Assembly: GCA_044222195.1 (NCBI GenBank)
Contig: JBGANS010000008.1
Coordinates: 149,265-213,264, forward strand
Direction of reading: 5' to 3'
Source: JAHBXE01 sp044222195
Lineage (GTDB): Bacteria > Planctomycetota > Phycisphaerae > Phycisphaerales > UBA1924
Length of the DNA: 64,000 nucleotides
Part shown: positions 1 through 10,500 of the stretch, one piece after another
Layout of the letters: each line of letters opens with the position of its first letter
How positions within the stretch are numbered: the first letter of the stretch is position 1
Notes under the pieces: generated by a model
Told to the model about the DNA's origin: nothing
Databases searched by the model: none
The model's input: only the letters and a program-made list of their open reading frames with translations
Position numbers and translations under genes: made by a program

Positions 1-1122
1 GCGGAGCGTCCTCGCGATGTGCTGGGCCAGACCCAGGTGGCGAGACTCGCCCCCCATGAATATCGCCCGGTTCACCCGCCGGTCCGGGAACACCGTTTCG
101 TGATACCGCAGGCACCCGGCGATCTCGTCCGTGAGCATCTCCACCGTTTCCCGCAGGTCCACCTTTGGTCCCTGGAACTCCACGCGGGAGTGCCGGGTCA
201 ACTCCTGGCTCAGCCCTGGCGCGGGCAGGCCCTGACGACGGTCGTCCAGCGTCGCGGTCGCATCGGCGCCGGCCTTGCGCATCGCGGCGGCGAGGATCGC
301 CATGCCCGACTCCGTCGGCTTGGCTTCGGTGGTGGCGACGGCCTGCGTGGCGGAAGGCTGGGACGCCGCCAGAGGCGCGGCCTGCGCGGGGCGCCCGATT
401 TCGGAGAGCTTGAGCCGCTCGGCCCGGGCGTCTTTGAGCTCGAGCTTGAGTTGCCGGGCGGCCGTGGCGTCGAGATCGCGTCCGCCGATAGGCAGGTTCT
501 TGGTAAAGACCAGGTCGCGACCGTGGGCGATCATCAGGTTCGTCGTTCCCGCGCCCATATCGAGGTACAGGCTCGTGAGGTTGCGGTCTTCCTCGCGCCG
601 CGTGATCGCGTCGAACGGCCTGATCGCCGCCGTGCACTCCATGTGCATCCCGACCGGCTCGAGCTTCGCGAGCTTCATCGCGTTCATGAGCTTTTCAACC
701 AGGTCGCGTGCCGCGGCCATGCAGATCACTTCCGTCTTGTTCGTTCGTCCGACTTGTCCGACTTCGATGTGGCGGAAGACCAGCGCGGAGGGATCGCACC
801 CGATCTGCTGCCCAAGGGCGGACTTCACCAGCGCCGAGAGCGTGACGCCGGGCTCGAGCGTGAACTGAAGATGCCGCACGAACGACTGGGATGACGGGAT
901 GGCGCACACCGCGCGACGGGTCTTGAATCCGCAGGACCTCACAAGCTTCGGAAGGGCCTCGACCTGGAAGGCGAGACGCTTGGAATGGTCGTGGAGAAGG
1001 TCGTCTGGGGTCGGGAGGCACCCGGCGGCCACGAGCGAAGGGGTATCCCCCCCCTGGACCTGCAGCAGCTTGAGAGCCGAACAACCAAAGTCGATGGCGA
1101 TAGGCATGCCCAGCTGACTCAT
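1..1122 (-). CDS. PilM-like type IV pilus assembly ATPase-fold protein, C-terminus cut by window edge
   Basis: Reading the minus strand from the ATG at 1122 gives MSQLGMPIAIDFGCSALKLL, the actin/FtsA-like first phosphate loop of PilM proteins. A second nucleotide-binding segment (LYLDMGAGTTNLMIAHG) lies near residue 185 and a third (RAIFMGGESRHLGLAQ) near residue 355. PilM is a cytoplasmic protein that links the inner-membrane pilus or type II secretion platform (PilN/O/P) to its motor. The frame stays open to base 1, so the end is outside the window. GGAGG lies 13 bases upstream of the ATG, slightly far, and an in-frame ATG at 1107 would also fit. An alanine-rich stretch near residues 240-280 is an insertion compared with ordinary PilM. 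Family assignment is firm; the exact pilus or secretion system is unknown. Confidence 0.8.
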   Translation of the reverse strand, partial: MSQLGMPIAIDFGCSALKLLQVQGGDTPSLVAAGCLPTPDDLLHDHSKRLAFQVEALPKLVRSCGFKTRRAVCAIPSSQSFVRHLQFTLEPGVTLSALVKSALGQQIGCDPSALVFRHIEVGQVGRTNKTEVICMAAARDLVEKLMNAMKLAKLEPVGMHMECTAAIRPFDAITRREEDRNLTSLYLDMGAGTTNLMIAHGRDLVFTKNLPIGGRDLDATAARQLKLELKDARAERLKLSEIGRPAQAAPLAASQPSATQAVATTEAKPTESGMAILAAAMRKAGADATATLDDRRQGLPAPGLSQELTRHSRVEFQGPKVDLRETVEMLTDEIAGCLRYHETVFPDRRVNRAIFMGGESRHLGLAQHIARTLR

Positions 1123-1252
1123 CAGCCGGTTTGCACCTCCAAGAACTCGCTTCTGCCAGTCGCCGATGGCCATGGGAAGCTCGCCTCCGGACAGAACCCC
1201 TCCGCGCGCACGGATTCGGCGCGGACGGTTCGCCGTTTGGGATGATCGACCC

Positions 1253-1276
1253 GGGCCCTCTTCGTATTGAGGGCCC
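1253..1276. terminator. 8-bp GC-rich inverted repeat between mqnB and pilM-like genes
   Basis: GGGCCCTC and GAGGGCCC form a perfect 8-bp stem around an 8-base loop. It lies 90 bases after the mqnB stop on the minus strand and about 130 bases before the PilM-like start. No T-run follows on either strand, so intrinsic termination is only a guess. No gene is visible in the rest of 1123-1364. Confidence 0.3.
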
Positions 1277-1364
1277 TTCCCGCTCGCATCGGCTTCACAG
1301 GTTGTCAGGATCGCGCCACCGGATCAGCCGGCGCATCTTCTCACGGTTCCCACGCCCTCGGACC

Positions 1365-2081
1365 CTATCGGCGCAGCGACTGCGCGAGCAGGCCGATAAC
1401 AGCGGTGAGTCGAGAGAGGGCCAGCTTCATATCCCACACCTGTCCGGGTCGGTCGCCCGTCGTGTTGCTCACGACGCGAACCTCCGCGAAGGGAATCCCT
1501 AACCGATGCGCGGCGAGCGCGGCGGCTGCGCCTTCCATTGCTTCCGCCGCCGCCCCGGTGCGAGCCCTCACTTGGGCGGCCAGCGCATCGCTTCCCGAGC
1601 AGGTGGAGACCGTAGCGATTGGAGCTTTTCGAGCGGCGAGTGTCTCAAGGAGCGTCTCGAGCCAGGCGACTGCCGCGGCGGAGACGGGGACGGCCGATCC
1701 CGGGAAGTCGCCGAGCGGGAATCCCATCGAGGCGCAATCTGAGAACGAGTCCGGAGCCTGAACACCTTCATCCGCGAAAATGCAGCGGTCCGCGACGAGA
1801 ACCTCCCCAAGTGGCGTCGCTGCCAGGGTTCCTGCGATACCGATGTTGAGGACCAGGCCTTGGCGGGAAGGGTCCGCAAACCGCCCCACCGCCGCCGCGG
1901 CGTTGGCCTTTCCTATTCCGGAGACGACCAGCTCCAGTCCCGGGGCAGGCGAAACGGGTTTCCAGGGATTCGGGGCCGGTGTATCTCCCAAAGCCTGAAG
2001 CACGGCCCGAGCTTCGATGGATGAAGCCACGACGAGCAGGATTGGCTGAAGCGGCCTGTTGGGAGCTGAAGTAGGCGACAT
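1365..2081 (-). CDS. mqnB: Futalosine hydrolase (menaquinone synthesis)
   Basis: This 238-residue protein has the nucleoside-phosphorylase-like fold of futalosine hydrolase, which splits futalosine or aminodeoxyfutalosine into hypoxanthine or adenine and dehypoxanthine-futalosine in the alternative menaquinone pathway. Visible signatures are VVSGIGKANAAAA near residue 60, LNIGIAGTL near residue 80 and SNTTGDRPGQVWDMKLAL near the C-terminus, which forms the base and ribose pocket. The frame is open further upstream, but the ATG at 2081 (MSPTSAPNRPLQPILLVVAS) places the first beta strand correctly. There is no clear Shine-Dalgarno sequence. It is transcribed divergently from the adaptor gene. 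No other mqn gene is in the window. A general MTA/SAH nucleosidase is the main alternative. Confidence 0.8.
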   Translation of the reverse strand: MSPTSAPNRPLQPILLVVASSIEARAVLQALGDTPAPNPWKPVSPAPGLELVVSGIGKANAAAAVGRFADPSRQGLVLNIGIAGTLAATPLGEVLVADRCIFADEGVQAPDSFSDCASMGFPLGDFPGSAVPVSAAAVAWLETLLETLAARKAPIATVSTCSGSDALAAQVRARTGAAAEAMEGAAAALAAHRLGIPFAEVRVVSNTTGDRPGQVWDMKLALSRLTAVIGLLAQSLRR

Positions 2082-2235
2082 CGTCGAGATGGTAGAGCCC
2101 ACCAACCGACTAGAATCCGGACGGAACGCAACGCACGCGGGGGTTGGCGGTAGAAACCTGACTGCGGTCGCCGTCGCGCGCATCCAAGGGAACGTACCGA
2201 AGGTCTCGCTCGGTCTTGCTGAGTCAGGAGAGCCC

Positions 2236-4032
2236 ATGAATCAGTCTCGAATCGACGGCCGCCGGATCGTGGTGCGGGTCTTGTCCGGCGCGGGAGCGCT
2301 GTCGGTCGCGGGATTGGTCTATCTGGGCGTGGCGGGCGCGGGCGAGAAACAACCGGGCAAGAGCAAGGCACCCCAGACCGCGGAACTCGCGACCGTTGAG
2401 CGCATGAGCTTTGACATCACGACCACGGCCACCGGTGAGCTCAAGGCGAAGAATCAGAAGGAGATTCGGAGCGAGCTCGAAACGGAATCCACGATCGTCG
2501 AGATCATCCCGGAGGGCACGGTCGTCAAGTCCGGTCAGCTGCTGATCAAACTGAATGGGGACCCGATCCAGACTCAGATCGATGAAGAAGAGCTCCGGGT
2601 CGAATCGGCCAAGGCGGACCTCGTCGCGGCGGAGAACGGCTATGAGATTCAAAAGAGCGAGAACGAGTCCAAACGCCGTCAGGCGGACCTGAAGCTCGAG
2701 CTGGCCAAGCTGGCTCTCGATCAGTGGGACAAGGGAGAGCGCGTCCAGAAGATCCAGGACATCAAGCTCGCGCTCGACGAGTCGGGCAAGGAGCTCGACA
2801 GGCTCTACGAGAAGTGGCAAAAGAGCATCACCCTGGAGAAAGAAGGGTTCCTGAGCAAGGACCAGCTCCAGATGGATGAAATCGCCCATCGCAAAGCGGT
2901 GGCCGCTCGAGACAAGGCCGTGCTCGAAGAGCAGACGTATCACACGTACCAGGAGAAGAAGGACCGCAAGAGCAAGGAGTCGGACGTCACCGAGGCCGAG
3001 GCCGAGCTCGCGCGAACGAACCAGCAGAACGAGATCCAGCTCGCGAGCAAGGATGCGGACCGGCTGAACAAGCGTCGCCAGCACCAGCTCCGCACGGACA
3101 AGATGGGCAAGCTCCAGAAACAGCTCGCCGCGTGCACCATCAACGCTCCGCAGGACGGGCTGGTCGTGTACGCCACCAGCACGGACGGTGACTTCATCAT
3201 GTTCAACGGGCAAGGCCCGCTGCAGGTCGGCCGGAAGGTGTTCCCGAACGAGACGCTCATCATCCTCCCCGACACGACGCAGATGCTCGCTCAGGTCAAG
3301 GTTCACGAGAGCCTCGCGGGGCGCGTCAAGCCAGGCCAGCCGGCGGTGGTGAAAGTTGACGCCGCGGGCGGGCAGACGTTCACGGGCAAGATCGACACGA
3401 TCGGCGTGCTGGCCGAGGGTGGTGGTTGGCGCGACCCCAACCGCCGGGAGTACACGGTCAAGATCGCACTCGACCACGATCATGACGCCAACCCGCTCAA
3501 GCCGTCGATGCGGTGCGAAGCCACGTTAACGCTCGGCAATGTCGAGAACTCGCTGGCCATCCCGATCCAGGCGGTGTTCAACGATGAAATGGTCCGTTTT
3601 GTGTATTCGCCCGCGGGGGGCCGGGGCTCCAGGTTCAATCGCATCCCCATCAACATGGGCCAGCGATCCGAAACGTTCGCGCAGGTCACCGCCGGGCTGA
3701 CCGAAGGAACTCGCGTTCTCGTCCGCCAGCCGCAGCCATCGGAAATCATCCAGGCGCCATGGGATGAGGGACAGCTCAAGCTCGCCGGGTTCAAGCTCGG
3801 AGAGGATGGCAAGCCCGTGCCCCTCGCCGGACGCGGGCCGATGCGCGGCGCGGGCAAGATGGGCGCGGCTCCTGTTACCGCTCCGACGGCCGCGGCCGGT
3901 GATACGGTCGTCCAGCCCAAGCCCGAGACCAAACCTGCGCCGACACAAGGCGAGTCGGCCGCGGAAAGCAAGACCCAGGCCACGGCCCCGGCGCCCGCCG
4001 GCGAGACCGCGGGTTCAACCGCTCACAAGTAG
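2236..4032 (+). CDS. Periplasmic adaptor subunit of an efflux/secretion system (HlyD/RND-MFP family)
   Basis: The 598-residue protein has a single N-terminal membrane anchor at residues 14-34, a first biotinyl-lipoyl half near 85-110, a very long charged coiled-coil hairpin from about 110 to 300, the matching lipoyl half (ACTINAPQDGLVVYA) near 305-320, and beta-barrel and membrane-proximal domains to about 520. The Ala/Pro/Lys-rich tail looks disordered. Such adaptors bridge an inner-membrane ABC or RND pump to the outer membrane. The start is fixed by AGGAG five bases before the ATG, although the frame is open from 2059. No pump or outer-membrane channel gene lies next to it. The gene is convergent with, and only 11 bases from, the HD-GYP gene. 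Confidence 0.85.
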   Translation: MNQSRIDGRRIVVRVLSGAGALSVAGLVYLGVAGAGEKQPGKSKAPQTAELATVERMSFDITTTATGELKAKNQKEIRSELETESTIVEIIPEGTVVKSGQLLIKLNGDPIQTQIDEEELRVESAKADLVAAENGYEIQKSENESKRRQADLKLELAKLALDQWDKGERVQKIQDIKLALDESGKELDRLYEKWQKSITLEKEGFLSKDQLQMDEIAHRKAVAARDKAVLEEQTYHTYQEKKDRKSKESDVTEAEAELARTNQQNEIQLASKDADRLNKRRQHQLRTDKMGKLQKQLAACTINAPQDGLVVYATSTDGDFIMFNGQGPLQVGRKVFPNETLIILPDTTQMLAQVKVHESLAGRVKPGQPAVVKVDAAGGQTFTGKIDTIGVLAEGGGWRDPNRREYTVKIALDHDHDANPLKPSMRCEATLTLGNVENSLAIPIQAVFNDEMVRFVYSPAGGRGSRFNRIPINMGQRSETFAQVTAGLTEGTRVLVRQPQPSEIIQAPWDEGQLKLAGFKLGEDGKPVPLAGRGPMRGAGKMGAAPVTAPTAAAGDTVVQPKPETKPAPTQGESAAESKTQATAPAPAGETAGSTAHK

Positions 4033-4043
4033 TTGCGGCGGGC

Positions 4044-5327
4044 TCAACCAGCCCGCTCGAGATCCACAGGGATCGCCTTGGGCGCTGCATTGAACAGCGC
4101 TCGTCCCGCGAGCTTGAGATCAAACTGCCCCGGAGTCGCGGGGTAGAAATTGTCGCTCGAGACATCCTGGCCTTCGGCCCGGACGATGGAGAGCCCGGCA
4201 TTCTGCCGCAGGATGAACCGCTCGGAATTTCGGCTTTCGCGGGCAAAGTCCACCGTTGGGTCACCGATGGTCTGCACGGTGGGCCGGCACGGGTCATCCG
4301 GAAACCACTCCGTCACAACGGCATTCATTCCGTTGCTGAGCGTCACGATCGTGCCCGGCAAGTACGCCGGCACGACCGCCAAGAGCGCACGGAACACCAT
4401 CGGGTCAATCCACTTGGAATACGGCGGTTCCTGGAGCATCTTGAGCACGCGCACAACCGGCCGCGGCGTGCCCGTGCCGCCCCCGGGCGGATTGCGCAGG
4501 CGATCGAACAGGTCCCCGACGCTGATGATTCTCGCGAAGACGTGGATCTCCGAGCCCGCGAGGGGCTCGATCACGATGCCGCCTCCATCGAGCCGGTGCC
4601 GCGGCGGGAACCCGCTGCCGTCGTACTTCTGGTGGTGGTGCAACACACCGGCCGCCGCCGCGGGCCCGATGGCTTCTTTCACGAGTTCGTACCCGATCTG
4701 AACGTGGGCCCGCCACGGCTCGTGACCTTCGTCGAGGGTCTTGTTCCAGTAGTCAACGACCTCCGGCGGAAGCCGGAGCATGCCGATGTCGTGGAACATC
4801 GCCCCGACGCCGAGGCTCGAGACGTCGCGTGCGACGTACGACGCGAGGCGTGTGCGCTCGGTGATCAGGTAGTCGTCGAGCTTGAGGCCCATGAGCACGC
4901 ACATGAACGACACCGCGCTCGCGTGCGCCAGGGCGGGATCGCCTCGGCTGACAAGCTCCTGAGCGAATATGGCGGCCCGGGGGCTGGCGATGAGGCGATC
5001 CATCAAGGAAGAGATGGCCTGGCGGTAGGCGGTGTATTCGAGTCTCGCGGGCGCACCGCGGGCCACGCCGTCAAACGCCTCGGCGATCTTCCTCGTCACG
5101 CCGGCATGGGCTTCGAACACGGCGGGACAGATGTAGTCGCGGACAAAGTCCACGCCGGGGTAGCGGATCCAGAGTTCCTTGAGTTCGATTTCCGCGAGCC
5201 GGGCGATGCTCCGCGAATCCAGCGACATGCCCTCGCTCAAGAGGACCGTGTCACCGCGTCGCGGGTGATACACGGGCATCGCCAGCACCATTCCCGGCTT
5301 GGCGTACGCAATGGGCACTCGGAGCAT
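4044..5327 (-). CDS. HD-GYP domain protein, probable cyclic-di-GMP phosphodiesterase
   Basis: The HD motif FHDIGMLRLP falls at residues 178-187 and the second metal cluster HHHQKYDGSGFP at 230-241; together they define the HD-GYP subclass, which hydrolyses c-di-GMP. The classic GYP tripeptide is not clearly present, so activity is likely rather than certain. The N-terminal 100 residues resemble the domain that often precedes HD-GYP in planctomycetes. The frame opens at a TTG at 5372, but GGAGGG lies just before the ATG at 5327, so I use the latter (427 residues). It is the last gene of a minus-strand cluster headed by the AsmA-like protein. Confidence 0.82.
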   Translation of the reverse strand: MLRVPIAYAKPGMVLAMPVYHPRRGDTVLLSEGMSLDSRSIARLAEIELKELWIRYPGVDFVRDYICPAVFEAHAGVTRKIAEAFDGVARGAPARLEYTAYRQAISSLMDRLIASPRAAIFAQELVSRGDPALAHASAVSFMCVLMGLKLDDYLITERTRLASYVARDVSSLGVGAMFHDIGMLRLPPEVVDYWNKTLDEGHEPWRAHVQIGYELVKEAIGPAAAAGVLHHHQKYDGSGFPPRHRLDGGGIVIEPLAGSEIHVFARIISVGDLFDRLRNPPGGGTGTPRPVVRVLKMLQEPPYSKWIDPMVFRALLAVVPAYLPGTIVTLSNGMNAVVTEWFPDDPCRPTVQTIGDPTVDFARESRNSERFILRQNAGLSIVRAEGQDVSSDNFYPATPGQFDLKLAGRALFNAAPKAIPVDLERAG

Positions 5328-5396
5328 GAACCCTCCGGGCTCGTTTATCGGCTCCGGCACCGGGGCGCTCAAGCCGCATCCACAGTCGTGGGGCCC

Positions 5397-6425
5397 TCAG
5401 CGTCCGAGAAGCTCGAATCGCTCCGGGAGGCGTGGGATGAGGACGATCACGGCGCGAGACCGCGGCACGACGCCCGAAGCGGACTTCACGGCCGGAGCGG
5501 ACAGCATCGCTTCCCCCAACGATGGAGGGAGGTCCAGCTCCGGGCCCGTTTCGGATTCTTCAGGGGTCTTGGGCCTAGTCCAATCCTCCGAGGGCCGGTC
5601 GGGCACGATGAGCACAGCGTCGAGCCCGCCGGCGGATGGGGCGTCCAATGCCTTGACCGTTTCATCCTGCAGCCTGTCGATGCTCAGCCCCGCCCGCAGG
5701 TCCGTATACATCCCGTCGGTCGGATCCTGCGCGCGTGTGACCGCAACCTGGAGCCTTGACCGTTCCGTGAGCGAGGGCTCGAACTGTGGGACGAGTTCGA
5801 TACGCAGCCCCGCGACGGGAGCGCCGGCGGCGGAGGCCGCCGGGTACATCCAGCACCTCGCCAGCAATCGGATTCTTCCCGGCCTCAACTCTTCCGCCCT
5901 CTCGCCGATCATCACGAGCTTGGGCGAGTCAAACTCGGGCCCGCGAACGATGTCGGTCCAGTCAGATATCTCCCCGAACCATTGCCGGTGGACCGGGCCG
6001 GTCAGCCTGAGCGACGCCTGAACAGACTCGAGGTCCTTCAGCGGCACGCACACGATGCGCAGACCGTGGGCCTTCCACCTGGCCTTGAGTTCGTCAGGGA
6101 ACGGCGTCGGGCGGCGCAGGTACTTGCCGAGCACTTGTTCGAGAGGCTCGCCCGGATCTATCACCGAAAATGGCCGCGGCTTGGGTGGCTCACCCGGCTT
6201 GGTTGGTTGAACGGGACCGAACTCCCGTGGCGGGCGCTGGTCCGTCACCACCCACCACCAGAGCTCCAGACCGCTTTCGGCGCCGCGAACGGCGGGGCTG
6301 GCCACCGCAGAGGCGTGCACCTGCGGCCGGGCACGCCTCGCGCATGAACCCGAGGCACACGCGATCACCGCGCACGCACTGACCGCGCACAGCATCTTCG
6401 TGGTCGAATGAATCGAGAATGTCAC
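5397..6425 (-). CDS. Predicted lipoprotein of unknown function
   Basis: The protein begins with a short basic stretch and a hydrophobic segment (MLCAVSACAVIACASGSC), in which VIAC could be a lipobox. The rest is a soluble domain of about 300 residues with no motif I recognise; it has several LRIELVPQF-type beta strands and a repeated theme of rigid Pro-rich linkers. A GTG at 6425 overlaps the TGA of the upstream LOG gene by four bases, a common coupling arrangement, so I prefer it; GTG 6440 and ATG 6395 are alternatives. Function is unknown. It sits between a LOG protein and an HD-GYP protein, but that neighbourhood does not suggest a shared pathway. Confidence 0.6.
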   Translation of the reverse strand: MTFSIHSTTKMLCAVSACAVIACASGSCARRARPQVHASAVASPAVRGAESGLELWWWVVTDQRPPREFGPVQPTKPGEPPKPRPFSVIDPGEPLEQVLGKYLRRPTPFPDELKARWKAHGLRIVCVPLKDLESVQASLRLTGPVHRQWFGEISDWTDIVRGPEFDSPKLVMIGERAEELRPGRIRLLARCWMYPAASAAGAPVAGLRIELVPQFEPSLTERSRLQVAVTRAQDPTDGMYTDLRAGLSIDRLQDETVKALDAPSAGGLDAVLIVPDRPSEDWTRPKTPEESETGPELDLPPSLGEAMLSAPAVKSASGVVPRSRAVIVLIPRLPERFELLGR

Positions 6426-7549
6426 GATGCGGGGTCGCACTCGTTGATCCGGTCAATCAGCTTCCGCACCATCCCGAACTTGTGCCGGGTGTGGTGGAAC
6501 ACCAGCCGCGGCAGCGACAGGTGATCAGTCTCGCCCTCCATGGGCCCCCGCTGGCTCATGCCTCCCTGCTTGATCAGCACGGCGAACTCTCGCTCCAGGG
6601 CCTGAACATCCTGATCCTTGAGGCGGCCTTTGAGCCGGATGACCAGGGCGTCCTTGACGTAGCGGGACGAGTGGTAGTTGTGGTAGAACCGCTCGATGTG
6701 CCGGGCCGCATCCTCGGGCGTGCGGGCCATGTAGTAGAGGTTCACATCTTCCGGACTGATGAGGTTTCGGGAGAGCAACCCGCGTCGGGTCCATGTCTCC
6801 CATTGCTCCCAGTAGTCGCCGCCCGCACCTTCGAGCATGATCACAGGGATCATGGAGGTCTTGCCGGTCTGAATCAGCGTCAATGCCTCGTAGGCTTCAT
6901 CCATCGTGCCAAAGCCGCCCGGGAGCAGCGCCACCGCCTCGGCCTGCGAGAGAAACATCAGCTTTCGGGTGAAGAAGTAGCGAAAGTGAATCAGCTTGTC
7001 GTCGCCCTGGATGACCTCGTTGGCCGTGGTCTCAAAGGGCAGGCGGATCGCCACCCCGAACGACGCTTCGCGACCCGGGCCGACGTGCCCGGCGTGCATG
7101 ATCCCGCCGCCCGCGCCGGTGATCACCATCCAGCCTCTCGCGGCCATCAGGCGGGAGAACTCGATCGTCGCGGCGTAGTCCGGATGGTCCACCGGCGTGC
7201 GGGCCGATCCAAAGATGGTGACCTTGTGGGGATCGGGGTATTGCCCGAACACCCGGTACGCATACCGGAGTTCTTTCACCGCGGCGGTCATGAGCTTGAG
7301 CTCGCCGGTGTCTCGCCCGTCCGGAATCAACTTCAGCCCCGCGACGATCAGCTCGCGCACCAGACGGGCGTCGTACGAGCCGGGCTTGCCCCCCACTTCC
7401 TCGATGATCTTGTCAAGCTGGCTCGCGATATCGGGGTCGTCGGCCCGACGCTGGGCTCGGCGCTCGGGAGGCGCGGCGGACTCATCGCCGAGCGAGGTTG
7501 AGGTGACGGGGTCGAGTTCGGTCCGATTGGGTTCGCGAGCAGAAGACAT
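6422..7549 (-). CDS. LOG/TIGR00730-family Rossmann-fold nucleotide hydrolase
   Basis: The LOG family signature LPGGFGTMDE lies near residue 230 and the upstream Rossmann strand VTIFGSAR near residue 110. Family members release free base from cytokinin-type or other nucleoside 5'-monophosphates (phosphoribohydrolase) or act as nucleotide-binding decarboxylase-like proteins. At 375 residues it is longer than the roughly 190-residue LOG core, with N- and C-terminal extensions as in other planctomycete homologues. I place the start at the ATG at 7549 (MSSAREPNRTELDP), since the upstream part of the frame is Pro/Arg-rich and overlaps the preceding gene. Substrate unknown. Confidence 0.8.
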   Translation of the reverse strand: MSSAREPNRTELDPVTSTSLGDESAAPPERRAQRRADDPDIASQLDKIIEEVGGKPGSYDARLVRELIVAGLKLIPDGRDTGELKLMTAAVKELRYAYRVFGQYPDPHKVTIFGSARTPVDHPDYAATIEFSRLMAARGWMVITGAGGGIMHAGHVGPGREASFGVAIRLPFETTANEVIQGDDKLIHFRYFFTRKLMFLSQAEAVALLPGGFGTMDEAYEALTLIQTGKTSMIPVIMLEGAGGDYWEQWETWTRRGLLSRNLISPEDVNLYYMARTPEDAARHIERFYHNYHSSRYVKDALVIRLKGRLKDQDVQALEREFAVLIKQGGMSQRGPMEGETDHLSLPRLVFHHTRHKFGMVRKLIDRINECDPAS

Positions 7550-7571
7550 CAGAAGTTCCGTACGGCCGACT

Positions 7572-10500
7572 TCAGCGACCGGGTGCCGGTTCGGGGGATG
7601 GAGCCGCAGGGCGAATGCCGCGCCGACCGCTCCGGTCTCGGGCCCGTTCCGGGACGCCCCCGGCCGCGCCGCCGCTTCCGGATCGAGCACTCTCATCTCG
7701 TCCGAGGACGCCGTCGATCATACGCGATGGCCCGGGCGATTGGAGGCCGAACTGCTGCTCTCCGAGCTTCCCGGTGATGGAAATCTCCGCGAGCTGGTGC
7801 CGAATTCCCTGGATGATTGCGGAGAGGATGGGAATCGGACGCGTGGATCGAGATTGCAGCCGGAGGTCCAGTTCGCGCCCGGGCCAGGTCATCGTCCCGC
7901 CGCCCGACAACTCGATCGCCGACGAGAGCATCGCCAGCTCCTCGAACGTGATGAGCGAGCCCTCGACAAAGAACGACGCCCACGCAAAGTCGAGCTTGGC
8001 GTTGAGCGGGAGCTGGAGGTTCATCGCCTCGATCATCCCCGTCATGATGGGCAGGTTGAGGACGCGCCCGCCGGAGATGCGGAGCGTCCCTCGCCCCCGT
8101 CGGGAGGCGGGGTCCGCAGCCAGCCCGGTGAGCGTGAACTCGGCATCGAGCAGGCCGCGGGCGAACTCGTCCCCCTTGCGCACGGAGGCCCCCGGCGGCG
8201 GCGCATCGCCATCCGCTGGCGAGGGAGGGCCGACAAAGGGCTTGACGGATTCAACCAGCTCACGCAGGAGTGTGCTGAACCGGACGCCGGAAAGCTGGAA
8301 CTCGGCGTTGAAACGCTTGGGCGAATCGGGGCCCGCCACCGGCGTGATATCGGCGCGCGCATGGAATCGCCCACCGTGGCACGAGCCATGGGCCTCCGAC
8401 ACCTTCACCTGGCCGGGCACGGAGGTGCTCCGGATGCTGGCGATGCCGTCCGAAAGCGTGATCCCGGAGATCTCGAACCGGTCGGCACGAAGATTGAGAT
8501 CGAACTGCGGACTTCGGGCGCCGCTTCCGCCGGCGCGGCCGGACGCGAAGTGCAGGAGCAGCGCCCCGTTCATATCAGAGATCGGGATGCCGGCCTCGAC
8601 GCTTGCCCCCACGAAGTTCAACCGGCCCGTGAACCTCGTGTCGGTGCCAACGGGTGCTCCCTGGGCCGCGTCGATCGGTCGATCGACCTCGAGTGTCGCA
8701 TCGGTGACGTTGAAAGGCCCGGAGATGCCAACTTTCAGATCATCAAAGAGCTTCTGCAGCTCTTCCGGCAGGATCGCTCGCACATCGTCCGTGAGCATGT
8801 TTCCGCGGGCCGCGACGGTGGATTGAAACCGAACCGAATCGCGTCCCTCCGAGTCGGGCCCGATCGTCCACGCGCCATCGGTGCTGATGGACCACTCTGG
8901 AGTTTCGAGCAGGATCTCGCGGAGCATGCCCCCACCGGGCTCGAACTCGATCGACCCGTCCACCTTGGTGAAGCCCACCGACGTTCGATTCCCGGCCAGG
9001 TCAACGGGCCGCATGCTGAGCGTTCGCGGCTCGATCCGCCCGTGGGCCAGGCGCAGCCCATCGCCAGAAGGATTCGACGTCACCGCGAGGTTGGCGTCGA
9101 ACGTGCCCGAGGGGCTCAACCGCTCGAACACCGCGATGGCCCCGGCGTTTGCACGCGAAGCATTCGCTTCGGAGCCTTCGAGCTGCTCCAGCACGGTGCG
9201 CGTCAGCACGGAATCAAATCGCCCGTCCAGGAGTGCGATCTCCAGGGGCGGGCCCGCGGTTCGCCCAGAACGGGGCCCCAGCGGCAGTTCGCCGTCAACA
9301 AGCACCGTTCCGGCACGATCCAGGGCGCCGTCCGGGCCGGCGCCGCCGAGCAGCACGATTCCCGCCATGGAGTCGAACTGGAGGCTGGACTCTCCACCCA
9401 ACGCGAGCGTCACGCTGCCCGCGGCCTCAGGAATGTTCACCCGCTTTCCCATGACGTCCGCGACGAGACTCCTGCCGCGGCTGAGATTGATGCGGACCCG
9501 CGCCGGCTCATCACCGGGATTGATTTCCGCCTCGGCACGTACGTCGACAAAGCCCGCCGGGTGGTAGTCCCGCCTGACCTGGTCCATCCGTTCCTTCGCC
9601 GCCGGGGCGAGCAAACCGACAAGCGTTTCAAACGGCGCCGACGAATCGAACGAAGGGCACGTTCCCGCGACAAAGAACGACGCCCCGCCGCCGGCGTGCT
9701 CGCCCGTATCTCCGCCGACCCCGCCCGGACTCTGCGGAAACTCGCCACGAACGTGCATCGTCAGGGTCCCGGCGATTCGTTCGCCCGCATCGACGCCACT
9801 CATCACACCCAGAAGCGGCGCCGCCGGCCCCATGGTCTCGCCCTTCAGCCAGCGATCCGGACCGGTGCGTACAGGAACGCCTTCCAGGTCAAGGAACAGC
9901 ACTTTCTCGTTGACTTCGAAGTTCCCCGAAACACCGGCGACGGCGACGCCCTCACCTTCACACTTCGGACGGACCTCCGCGGACTCGATCGTCAGGCTCG
10001 CGTCAAACCCCAGCTCCGGCTTGCCCTGCGCGTCGACCGTGTCTCGCGCCCCGATGTGAATGTCGCCGGATACCTCCCCGCTTACCCGCAGGTCCGTCAG
10101 AAGCTTCTTGAACCCGCCCGAACTTCCCGGCAGCGCCTGAATCAGCAGGTCATCCATCGGGATGTCGTACGCATGGATGCGGACATCCGGGCTGGCTTCC
10201 GTGTCGGGGTCGGACTTTCCCGGTACCCGGAACTCCGCCTTCACATCGGCGCGCGCGCCGTACACGCCGCGGAACGTCCCAAAGGCCAGCCGCCCTTCCT
10301 GGTTGCGAACCTCGACCGCGACATTCTCCGCGATCATCGGGTACGGGAACTTCTCAGGCACCAGGCCCGCCCGTGGCAGCAGCACATCCACGTTGGTGGT
10401 GTACGGGACATTGACACCCCGCGGCGAGTTCACATGCACCGACACATCCGCCCGACCGCGGAACTCGAAGACCGGTATCTGTTCGCGGCGTTTGAGCTCG